Under the pieces are notes generated by a model that ran no database searches, was not told where the DNA came from, and saw nothing but the letters and a program-made list of their open reading frames with translations. Below, piece after piece: positions 46,860 through 55,639 of a stretch of DNA of 64,000 nucleotides (its first letter is position 1; every line of letters begins with the position of its first letter). The stretch is from Sinohyriopsis cumingii (taxonomy: Eukaryota > Mollusca > Bivalvia > Unionida > Unionidae). Location of the stretch: positions 21,909,436-21,973,435 of the forward strand of contig CM068828.1 in assembly GCA_028554795.2 (NCBI GenBank), given 5' to 3'. The position numbers were made by a program, and so were the translations under genes.

Positions 46860-47574
46860 TATGGTTACAGCTGATGTCTCTGCTCCCTCTTCCCCTACTT
46901 TCAAAGTCATCGACGAAAACTTAGATCGTACCAGTTGGTAGGCCTTGTATCTTCGCCATCCCTTTAACATCTTAATTGCCGTACCCAGTGGTTCAGGCAA
47001 AACCGATTTTGTTAAAAGTTTGTTCGAACATAAACATCACTTGATCGATCGTCCACCTCAGCATATCGTGTGGTGTTACAAAGAGTGGCAATCGGCTAAC
47101 AGTCTCCTGCGAGAAAACCAAGACGATTCCATCGTGTTTGTGGAAGGCATTCCTGGAGAAGACGACGGGATCGTGTCTGACCCCAGTCAAACCCATCTGG
47201 TCATCTTGGACGACATGTTAGGAGAAGACGAAGAATAAATTAAGCTATGGGCATCATCGAAATGCCAATGTCATTTACATCACTCAAATTCTTTTCCCTC
47301 AGTAAAATAAAGCCTATCGCACCATCAGTCTCAATGCTCGTTACGTGATAGTGTTTAATTTAAAAGCCCTAGAGATAAATAGCAAGTGCAAGTCTTAGCC
47401 AAACAGTTAGGAATGCTATGGCTGACTCATGCGTACGACGATGCCACTAAAATCCTACACGCCACTTTACTCATGAATTTAAAACCCACCACGCCCGATT
47501 ATTTGCGATTTTGTATCCATCTGTTTCACCACTGGTGCCAAGACAGAGAGCCTATTATCTACACGTCCCCGTAG
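46860..47574 (+). pseudogene. Packaging ATPase (A32/FtsK-HerA type)
   Basis: The ATG at 46,860 starts the gene. Walker A is AVPSGSGKT (about 46,978-47,004) and Walker B is HLVILDDM (about 47,195-47,218), both complete. A conserved HRNANVIYITQILFP segment (47,257-47,300, motif III/sensor-type) and a C-terminal part with LKPTTPD and PIIYTSP ending at 47,574 follow. Lesions: one in-frame TAG before the P-loop (about 46,940), a frame change near 47,238, a TAA near 47,304, and a frame change near 47,380. Length is usual for the family (about 230-240 residues). The enzyme would drive DNA packaging into the capsid. Confidence 0.92.
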
Positions 47575-47651
47575 TCGACTTAGCAACAACAACAACAAAA
47601 ATATATGTTAAAAACCCGGACACTTTGGTTCTGTCTTACACAATGTCAACA

Positions 47652-48472
47652 TGACGTCCCTTCAGCTTCATCTTCCCGTCAATTTGATTCGTGCCTTGTA
47701 CGGCATCAGTCGCGAAAAAATCCACAAATACGTGCTCGTGTCTTAGAAGCCAGTCCTTCGATGGTTTACGGTGACAGCACGTCAATTACTACAAGGCATC
47801 ATTCACATCCCAAACCAAACCAAACGCTTTTTTTGAGAAAAAGAAAGAAGCCTTGAAGCAACTGGCCGATCCTCGCATCGACACTCAAACCAAAAAGCAA
47901 ATCATTTTGAAACCTGGATTTAACGGTTCTCTAGGAGGTGTCATCATTCGCTCCCTCTTAAAATGGGATTCCAATGCCCCCAAAGTCCTCCCCAAGAACA
48001 AACCACTCCCAAACGTACCCCGAAGAAGAAAAAGAGCAACGGTGTCAAGACCAGATCACAGGTTCAGAAAAAGAAAAGTCCCCAGACAAAACCGCAGAAA
48101 ACAAGTTCTTTCCGCAAAAGAGCCACTTCGGCAAGGACGCAAGCTTACAGTCGCAAACCACGACCTGCAGCGACGGTGACGGCGTCTCCAGTAGCCTCAG
48201 GTTCTTCCACTTTTCCGTTGCTGGTGATGCCTGCCAAACCCAATTTGACAGCCGTTCTAACTAACTTGATGAAACAATGGAAACCCTTGTCTCCAAGAAC
48301 TCCTCCAGCGGTGACACCCTCTTCCTCTTTAGCTGAAGTGGCAGCTGCTCACAAAGTACTTGCCCCCAAAATAAAAGTCCAAGAGAGATCTGGCTTGTTA
48401 TAGAGTTTGCTGGATTTATCCAAGCAAGAACTGCCCCAATTTAGTCCTTTGCGAACCCTTCATAAAGTGTGA
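47652..48472 (+). pseudogene. PX-like domain plus basic Ala/Pro-rich protein
   Basis: The ATG at 47,652 starts a PX-type domain: NLIRALYGIS, then a KQLADPRIDTQTKKQII segment and GFNGSLGG (47,850-47,945). A single stop (about 47,736) and a frameshift at a T-run (about 47,830) break it. Downstream, two frames share a Lys/Arg/Pro-rich stretch (47,980-48,180) and an Ala/Ser-rich part with AEVAAAHKV (about 48,330-48,360), ending in SKQELPQFSPL (to about 48,470). I cannot tell whether it is one gene or two. A DNA-condensing or internal virion role is inferred from composition. Confidence 0.6.
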
Positions 48473-48542
48473 TGCCTGTCATCAAGTTGATACGACGTAA
48501 AGGCTATCAGTGGCGACGCATTCCAGTATAAAAAAGACACGA

Positions 48543-49930
48543 GGCAAACGATGGGTATAAGTGTTGTTGTTAGTTGGATTAACGTGGTTTTCGTACTCTT
48601 GTACATGTACCACGGATGGGTATAAGTGTTTTTGTGCTCCTGAACGCCCAATGATGCCCCCTCAAAGAAGAGCACACCGTCACCAACGTCGTTCTCCTGT
48701 CGAAGAATGAAAAGGAAAACGAAAGAACAGTCTCGTCGACGGAAGAAAAAAAACGCTTAGCCAACCATCGACGTTACCTCCAGAAAAGACACAGTCGTCC
48801 AAAGAAAAGGAGAAGCCATCAAAGGGGTGGATTTTTTGGCAAAAAGAATATAAAAGGATGCGTGTAAAACCATGGATTTCAGTGTATTTTTGTGTGTGCA
48901 CCTGAACGCCCAAATATGTCCCTCAAGGAAGTGGTGGACACCGTCAACATCTTCATTCTCCTGTGTAGAAAGGAAACAAGAAAAGGACACTCTCGTCATC
49001 CAAAGAAAACGCGTAACTAAGAATCGACGTTTACCCCTGAAAAGACACAGTCGTCCACAGTAAAAGAGGAGAAACCAAAAAAGTGAGGATTTTTTCTTTC
49101 AAACCGTATCAGACAAATAAGATAAAGGACGCATGTCAGAGTCATGGACTTAGGTGCATTTGTATGTATGGGTGTGTGTGTGCGTGTGTGTGCTCCTGAA
49201 CGACCAAAGCTGTCCCCTCAAAGAAGTGCACACCGTCACGATAATCGATCTCATGTTCAAAAAGGAAAAAGAAGAAAGTAAGGACAGTATCGTCATCCGA
49301 AAAAAAACGCTTGTCCAAGCATCGACGTCTACCTCTCATAAGACGCAGTCTTCCAAGGTAAAAGAGGAGCAACCAAAAGGGAGGATTTTTTCTTTCAAAC
49401 CTTATCAGACAAATAAGATAAAAAGACGCTTGTCAAGCCATGGATTTCAGTGCATTTGCATATGTGCATGTGTCCTCCTGAACGCTCAAAGATGTCCACT
49501 CAAAGAAGTGCACACTATCACCATCGTTGTTCTCCTGTCCAAAAAGATAAAGGAAAAAGAAAAGAACAGTCTCGTCATCCGACGAAGCCCTTAGCCATGC
49601 ATCGACGTTTACCCCGGAAAATACGCAGTCTTCCAAAGAAAAAGAGGAGCAAGCAAAGGGGAGGATTCTTTGGCGATTTTGGAAAACAAATCCTCACCTT
49701 TTCGACGAGGCGATAGACCGAGAAAAAAGATACAAGGGCGTGTGCCAAGTCATCGACGTCAGTGTATTTTTAGTGTATACTCCGGAGCCAACAAACAAAC
49801 AAAGATGTCACTCCCTAGAAGATAACCTTCTTCACCCCCTAGGGAAAGAAAAGGAATGGACTACCGTCTCGTTTAGTCAAACATGGGGACATGTTGTCCG
49901 TCCTGTCCAACCTCCGTCACCACCACCATC
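48543..49930 (+). repeat. Tandem array of PX-tail gene units, about 270-310 bp each
   Basis: Units start near 48,606, 48,870, 49,143, 49,438 and 49,750, plus a stub at 48,543. Each has CATGGATTTCAGTG, a GT-rich patch, CTCCTGAACGCCCAAAG, ATGTCCCCTCAAAGAAGTGC, a basic coding part and a Gly-rich GGATTTTTT end. The encoded part reads as an LAxHRRxL, KKxRS, QRGGFF pattern, matching the C-terminal half of the PX core protein. The fourth unit (49,450-49,716) is open for 88 codons and ends RGGFFGDFGKQ; the others have a stop or shift. Copy A has only one unit at this place. Confidence 0.8.
49450..49716 (+). CDS. PX-tail basic peptide, best preserved array unit
   Basis: The frame is open for 88 codons; its likely ATG is at 49,492 in the context AAAGATGTCCACTCAAAG. 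The product of about 74 residues is strongly basic (KKKRSKQR), rich in His/Arg near the start, with a GGFFG segment near the end. GG-containing sites of this kind are typical of adenain substrates, and copy B has an intact adenain-type protease. I infer a protamine-like virion peptide made as a precursor. The evidence is pattern only. Confidence 0.5.
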   Translation: MHLHMCMCPPERSKMSTQRSAHYHHRCSPVQKDKGKRKEQSRHPTKPLAMHRRLPRKIRSLPKKKRSKQRGGFFGDFGKQILTFSTRR

Positions 49931-49970
49931 ACCACCACATTTTGCAGTCTAGACAGACGTAGTCCCAAAG

Positions 49971-50312
49971 ATGTCTGAGGAAGAAGATGTACGAGTAGTC
50001 TTTCAAACACAGTCAGCAGTTCCCATCCCTAGTAAAATTGCAGCGTCCTTGTTGAACCATTCCCCCACCCCTCAACGAGAAGAACTCAGAGCTTGGGTTA
50101 AAATGATGATGTCCACTCCCCCTTTGAAAGAAGTGAAAAAGAAAGAAGGGAAACCAGAAGTGAAAAAGAAAAGACGACCAAAGCCATCCCATTACCACCC
50201 ACCAGTGCCACCACTACCCTCGACTTCAGCTCCCGTGACAGGTCGACATGTAAAGCCGTTTCCAAATTACCATCTCGCCACATCCAAAATAGCATCAGTG
50301 AAGAGTGGGTGA
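49971..50312 (+). CDS. Small basic ORF upstream of integrase
   Basis: ATG at 49,971, 113 codons, intact. An N-terminal helix-forming part is followed by a Lys/Arg block (EVKKKEGKPEVKKKRRPKP) and a Pro/Ser-rich end. Its second half aligns with 3,160-3,400 of copy A, the tail of the LVPHKRW-containing gene, whose N-terminal domain seems to be missing here. It ends 16 bases before the integrase ATG. Function unknown. Confidence 0.55.
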   Translation: MSEEEDVRVVFQTQSAVPIPSKIAASLLNHSPTPQREELRAWVKMMMSTPPLKEVKKKEGKPEVKKKRRPKPSHYHPPVPPLPSTSAPVTGRHVKPFPNYHLATSKIASVKSG

Positions 50313-50327
50313 CTTATTAACAAAAAA

Positions 50328-51317
50328 ATGGAGAATGTGTTAGCCAGCATTTACTACGAACCATCCCATCCTGCAGGTTACGGAGGAGTTTAGAAATTGT
50401 ATCATGCTGCCAAAACCCGTCTGAAAAGTGTCCGTTTATCTCAAGTGCAACGATGGTTAAAATAACAAGCCACGAAGTCGCACCTGAGTGGAAGGCACCG
50501 ATCATCAATCACAAGCCGATTTAGCCGATGTCTCTCATTTGGTCACTTACAATCGTGGCTACACATATTTGTTCTTTTATCATCGACGTCTTTTCCAAAT
50601 TTGCCCGTGTCGTGCCATTGACTTCCAAATCGAGCAGTGAGTTGGTGCAAGTCCTCATACTGGTGTTGAAACAAAGTGGTCGTCACCCTCTTCGACGACA
50701 AAACGACAAAGGCCCCGAATTTCTGAACCACGCTTTCTAAAAAGAATTGAAGAAACGTGACATTCATGTTTTCACCACCGAGAATCCCGAAACCAAAGCC
50801 AACATCGTGGAACGTTTTCAACGCATCTTAAAAGAACACATGTTGAAATATTTTACTCTTCAATACACTCTTAAGTACATTGACGTCTTACCGGACTGGT
50901 CCAAGCGTACAACCAATCTTACCATCGAAGCATCGAATGTGCCTCCCAAGAAGTAACCCACGACAACGAAGTGACTATTTTTGGCAAAACAAAACACACT
51001 TTCAACAGAGGTTACTTATACAATTGGACCACTGAGTTGTTTCGTGTCATACGACAAGTGCGTGGCCGTCATCCTGCGGTCTATAAATTGGAAGACATGA
51101 ACGAGGAAGTTTTAAAGGAACGTTTTCCTTGACCGAGTTACAACGCGTGACCAACAAAGAAGAGGAAGTATACGACATCGAAAGCATTCTCGATCGAAGA
51201 ACCCGAAAAGTGGGAAAACGACTTGTCAAAGAAGTCAAAGTACGTTCGCAAGGATATCCTCCCACTTTTGACTCTTGGATCAACGCTTTGCAAGTCATGG
51301 ACTATAAAATGAAGTGA
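50328..51317 (+). pseudogene. Chromo-integrase (rve type), broken but catalytic motifs readable
   Basis: ATG at 50,328. N-terminal SHPAGYGGV (about 50,363), rve core with DLADVSHLVTYNRG (about 50,519), IIDVFSKFARVVPLTSKS (about 50,580-50,633), NDKGPEF carrying the second Asp (50,705-50,725), and NIVERFQR with the catalytic Glu (about 50,801-50,824). A C-terminal part with a chromodomain-like VYDIESILDRR...GYPPTFDSW (51,170-51,282) ends in MDYKMK at 51,317. All three acidic positions can be read, but stops and frame changes (near 50,390, 50,460, 50,560, 50,740 and 50,955-51,130) prevent one polypeptide. Confidence 0.92.
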
Positions 51318-51323
51318 CTATCA

Positions 51324-51735
51324 TGACCTTCAAACACAGCCTTAACCACTACCACCACAGTGATCACTCCTTTCCCGAGTTTTGTCTGTACAAGATCTAC
51401 AAAAACAACCACTTTGGGTGTGGTGTGGAGAACGTGTGCCTAAAACGCAAATCGTCATTTTCTGCCAGATCTTTGTGGTGTATTGTGTCATCAGCTCTGC
51501 CATTGACAATTAGAGTTTCCAACAAGGAGACGAACAATTGTGGACCATTTTACTGAGCTTTAGCATCGGTTAATTTCTTCCCAATCCGTCCCTGAAATAC
51601 TCTTCTAGCGGAAACAACTAGAGTCTTGCGTCCAACGTCAGTCCCGCTCCCAACGGTCACCACCAAAACAACAATCCTCTTTCAGACACTCCACTGACCT
51701 TCAGTGACCCCTCGGACAGCAGGACTCTAGAGTTA
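51324..51735 (+). pseudogene. Unidentified ORF between integrase and penton
   Basis: Counterpart of 4,517-4,910 in copy A: TATA-like CTATAAAATG overlapping the integrase end, ATG at 51,324, then about 75 codons before a stop at 51,556. Homologous sequence continues in other frames. Conserved between copies, family unknown. Confidence 0.42.
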
Positions 51736-52658
51736 TGAACAACAACAACTAATTTTAGTTAACGTTACCAAGTGACAGTTCCATGGAGGTGTTTCCCACA
51801 AACATGTTATGCTGTTACACGGCCAAATTACCTCAGGCCATCCAATTAGTTCACGAATCCCATAGGGAAGTGGCTTTTGGTGGAAATGATTCACCCTACA
51901 CATATTCAAAACATCACTGAAACGCAAAACCGTTCCATGTCGAAATCCTGAACGACCAATTGCAACAAGAGATGAGTAATATGAACTTTTCAGGTGACAT
52001 AAATCCAGCAAAAAACAATCCATTAGTCAGCATCTACACTGTGAACATTTCGTCAGGCTATTACTTTAGCGGTCAACATTTGGTGGACACAGTTGCTGGC
52101 AGGTTCGAGGAAGCGTTTGGCAAAGTCCTGCCGAGAGACAAAAAAGTGTTAAGATTGAGTACGATAAAGTGTCTCGTCGCCTAATGATGAAATTTCAGGA
52201 TACGGAAACGTTGGCTATTACCTTTTAAATGGTAGTTTGTTTTAAAGTTTGGGTGGATCTCCACAGATGATACCACAGAATCGGATCCTGATGATCAACA
52301 GCAACATGGATGTTTGCAGGGCTTTCGGATCCCCTATAGAACTGAACAAAGGATTCTATTTGATTTTTGTGTACTCCGATGTGGTGGAGTACAACGTGGT
52401 GGGACACACCTCCGTACGGCAACTGCGTGTCATTCCTTTGAAAGTGGATTCTACCACGGTCACTGACGAGGAAGGTGGAAACACCTTTCACGTTCACCGA
52501 AACTTTGTACATCCTCACTATTTGGCCGTCGGTAAGTCATATTTCGGCACTGTCAACATTGCTATAAATTGAGATCCGGGACAAAATATTCCATCCTCCA
52601 AATGGAAAGTCAAGGTAAAACTCCATTTTCGAAACCGGTTCTCTAACGAGTTGTAAGT
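51736..52658 (+). pseudogene. Penton-like minor capsid protein, broken
   Basis: Starts at the ATG at 51,736 with an LTLPSDSSMEVFP pattern. Frame changes break the first third. 51,960-52,184 is open and contains the GQHLVDTVAGRF segment shared with copy A. 52,249-52,572 is open and holds the C-terminal region: LIFVYSDVVEYNVVGHTSV, LRVIPLKVDS and FVHPHYLAVGKSYFGTVNI. Ends near 52,658. In Polintons this protein is taken as the vertex capsomer, next to pVI-like and MCP genes as here. Confidence 0.75.
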
Positions 52659-52669
52659 CATTTATCCAG

Positions 52670-53115
52670 TGTACCTAGGAGTCGCTCGATAGCGAGGACA
52701 TAGATTAGGAGATATGTTGAAATCGGCCTTTCTTTCGGTGGCCCCCGTTTTGAAACCGATGATGACACGAGGATACCAGGCATTGAAAGACACCGCATTT
52801 GAAGCACAGCAAAGAATTTCTCCAAAATGTCATCATCGACAAACAAGCCCCCAAAGAAGCTTTCCTGAGAGCAGGCAAAGTGTCTTGCTTCAAACGGGCA
52901 AAGAGATTTTGTTCCGTCGAGAAACTCCTATAAATGCCCTGGACTCTGCTGAGTCAGGCATTCCTGCTTCCCTGACGTCACAGCAAGGACAAGGCAGAAA
53001 GAGACAACGAAGACACCTCTCCAGACGACTTCACACCTCCAGTACTAGAAAAACCAAGAAAAGAAGAACCGTCAGAGACTTAGACATTTTTGATTATTAC
53101 AGAGAGAAAAAATAG
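52670..53115 (+). pseudogene. pVI-like basic capsid-associated protein
   Basis: One TAG (about 52,690) lies in the Gly/Arg-rich start. From the ATG at 52,714 the frame is open for 133 codons: a hydrophobic amphipathic helix (LSVAPVLKPM), a middle part that seems frameshifted relative to copy A, then a Lys/Arg-rich tail (RKRQRR, TKKRRTVRDL) ending YYREKK. Position between penton and MCP and composition fit the pVI-like protein of Polintons. A membrane-lytic or DNA-bridging role is inferred. Confidence 0.62.
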
Positions 53116-53117
53116 AA

Positions 53118-54453
53118 AATGATGCACCGAGAGTTTGCGCCTGTTCCAAGTCGGAACTGGATCTCTTTGCCATGCCACCCACCATGATGACGATGCAAGA
53201 AACCCAATGGCTAGAGTTTTATCCCGTCTCCTCTTTGACGGATTCAGCTCCAATTGAGTTTAAAATCAAAGGACAGCCCGAAGATTACATCGATCTGAAT
53301 AGCAGTTTCTTGTACCTAAAAGTCTAAGTGAAAAAAGCGGCGGACAACACCAATCCGAGAGACAATGACAGGATAGTTTCCGTCAACAATTTCTTGCATT
53401 CCTTGTCCAGCATTGTAGATTTATACTTGAATAACAAACTAGTCAGCAGCAGCATGGATACTTACCCTTACCGAGCCAACCAGTACAATCTCTTGATGTG
53501 CGGAAAAGAGGCAAGGAACACTGATCTGGATGCTTGTTTGGTATGGAAACCAGACCCAGCGTGTGAGAACACGTTTAACGACACAACAAACGCGCTAGAA
53601 GACGACAATATTCACAATGCCAGATATATCGCTCGCCGAGAGAAAATCAAGAAAGGACGTTGTTTAGAACTGATGGATCGCTTGCATTTGGACTTGTGGT
53701 TACAAGAGAAGTATTTGCTTAACGAAGTGAATGTCCGCCTGAGACTGAATCGCAGCAGTGCCACATTCCATTTAATGGTTGCAGGTGATATCATTTACAA
53801 AACGGTCATCCAAGAAGCCAAATTTTACGTGCGATGCGTGGAAGTGATGCTTATAGTGGGAAACCACATCAATCACATTTTGAGCAGAACGTGCGCCAAG
53901 TAATCGATACGCCGCCTGGAAGTGAAAACTTTCGCCATTCCCGCTGGACATCAATCCATGATCGAAGATTATCTGTTCCAAGGACAGTTACCCAATCGTT
54001 TAGTCATTGGCATCGTCAAGAATTCAGCCTGCAATGGATCCTACAAAGAATATCCTTTCGAGTTTAAACGTTACAAAGTGATCAAGATCGAAGTCAGTCG
54101 TATTTAAAAACCTCGTGCACTAGACCCTTCGAACCTATGTTTGGTGGTAACGAGAAGAATTACTTGAAAACGTACTTGTCCCTGTAGAAGCTACCGGACA
54201 GTTAGGGACCAACACCAGTCACGGAAGTACATTTGAGGATTATGCAGGAGGCTACACATTGTGGGGTTTGGTTTCAAGCCAGACCAAGGCAGCGACGAGG
54301 GACATTTCAACCCTTTAATATTCGGCCAACTTCGTGTAGAAATTCAAATTGCAAACCCACCTCCAGACCACACAGTGAACATCATCTTGTATGCCTAAGT
54401 TCATAATATGATAGCAATCAACAGTTTGAAAAGAAGTCATCCTAGACTATTAG
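53118..54453 (+). pseudogene. Major capsid protein (double jelly-roll), lightly broken
   Basis: The best-preserved MCP of the window. Start near 53,118, with PPTMMTMQETQWLEFYPVSS (about 53,175-53,235). An IEFKIKGQPEDYIDLNSSFL segment, then TAA at 53,325, then 191 open codons (53,328-53,903) including FLHSLSSIVDLYL, TYPYRANQYNLL, LELMDRLHLDLWLQ and VNVRLRLNRSSATFHLM. Next come a TAA at 53,901, KTFAIPAGHQSMIEDYLFQG, a TAA at about 54,105, frame changes, and an HTVNIILYA segment near the end at 54,453. It would form pseudo-hexameric capsomers. Few lesions suggest recent inactivation. Confidence 0.92.
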
Positions 54454-54458
54454 AAGCT

Positions 54459-54930
54459 ATGGAAGACACGTATCCCTCTTTGAATGATGAAGAAACTATG
54501 GAAATGGAATGGGAAGCAGAAATGTAATGGAGAGCAGAATACAAAGACAAAGACGAAGAGGTCATATTGATGAGGTCCAAATGGCCAGAACAAGAACAAA
54601 ATTTAGTCTCCTGTTTTGCCAAACACCTGACAGAAAAAGTTATGGAATTGATCAAGGAAGATTGCTATGGATATCAAAACAATCATCCCAGTCAAATTGA
54701 ACACGATAAATGTCTGATGATGAGTCAAGAAGAAAAATTGGACGAGTATCTGGAGGACGCTTGGGGTCTCCTCTCAGAAGAAAGCATTGTTGCCTCAATG
54801 GTATAAAGACTTGCGTGATCATTCCTCTCCTCCATTGATTGTTCTATAGATCCATCACATCGGAGCTCTCTTGGTTCAGAGTATTGAGAAGAAGCGAAGA
54901 AACAGTTACTTTTCAGAGATTCTTTAGCAG
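54459..54930 (+). pseudogene. Small acidic Polinton gene between MCP and protease
   Basis: ATG at 54,459. One in-frame TAA (54,525-54,527), then the same frame continues to 54,806 with CFAKHLTEKVMELIKEDCYG, HPSQIEHDKCLMMSQEE and LDEYLEDAWGLLSEES. Homologous-looking sequence (WYKDLRDH) continues in another frame to about 54,930. Rich in Glu, with a Cys/His cluster. It recalls an uncharacterised conserved Polinton protein. In copy A only its first codons remain. Function unknown. Confidence 0.55.
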
Positions 54931-55002
54931 AAATTCAGGATTGAATTGATGACCTGTCATTACTCTGAAAAAAAAACCCAAGAAAAAATAACAGAACAAA
55001 AG

Positions 55003-55500
55003 ATGGATACCTGGGAACTTTATTACCTTTTGAACAACAATTCGTACACCACTACTTGGAATCCTGTCGTGTATGCTAAAGATGAACTGCCTCATCGCAA
55101 ACCTCAAGGCCACCAAGCCTACGTCATCAACACGGGCGATAGTCATCTCCCAGGAACCCACTGGGTAGCCTTCTTCTTCCCTAAAGAGGGATGCGTGGAA
55201 ACATTTGATTCGTATTCGTTTGGATTAACACCTTTTGGAAGACGACATCATAGCTTTATGAGAAGAAATGTCCAGACCACACGATTCAATATTGTGAAAT
55301 TACAAGGCACATATTCCATGGTGTGTGGACAATATGGTGTGTATTTTCGTTATCGACGCAGTCTTGGATATCATTTAGAACATGTATTCATTCATCTTGA
55401 TCGTGACTCTTCTAGAAACGTTGAAAAAGTAGAGCGATGGTTTTGTGACCAGTATGGCTACTTTTTGTCTTTAGATAGGAAACGTAGTATGTGTCAGTGA
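55003..55500 (+). CDS. Adenain-type cysteine protease, apparently intact
   Basis: Uninterrupted frame. The ATG at 55,003 (MDTWELYYLL) gives 165 residues; the upstream ATG at 54,949 would give 183. The catalytic set of the adenovirus protease family is present in order: His in GTHWVAF (about 55,156-55,176), an acidic residue in ETFDSYSFG (about 55,198-55,224), Gln in LQGTYS (about 55,300-55,317) and Cys in CGQYGVYF (about 55,324-55,347). Length is slightly below adenain (about 200). It would mature capsid precursors. Two AATAAA signals follow (55,505 and 55,601). It is the only core gene of either copy without a lesion. Confidence 0.93.
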   Translation: MDTWELYYLLNNNSYTTTWNPVVYAKDELPHRKPQGHQAYVINTGDSHLPGTHWVAFFFPKEGCVETFDSYSFGLTPFGRRHHSFMRRNVQTTRFNIVKLQGTYSMVCGQYGVYFRYRRSLGYHLEHVFIHLDRDSSRNVEKVERWFCDQYGYFLSLDRKRSMCQ

Positions 55501-55503
55501 CCC

Positions 55504-55607
55504 AATAAATTCCATTCGTGGAAGTCTAACTTCACTTCACAATGTTGTCAACCTTGTCAAAAATAATTTGATTGTTTTATTGTTTATTGTTTGTTGTTTG
55601 AATAAAA
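55504..55607 (+). promoter_or_regulatory. Polyadenylation signals after the protease
   Basis: CCAATAAATTCC (about 55,502) and GAATAAAAAATG (about 55,600). Copy A keeps the second (GAATAAAAATG, about 7,745). No histone-type stem-loop is present here, unlike at the accessory genes. Confidence 0.5.
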
Positions 55608-55639
55608 AATGTTGTAATTTGAAAAAATAGTGTTGCAAA

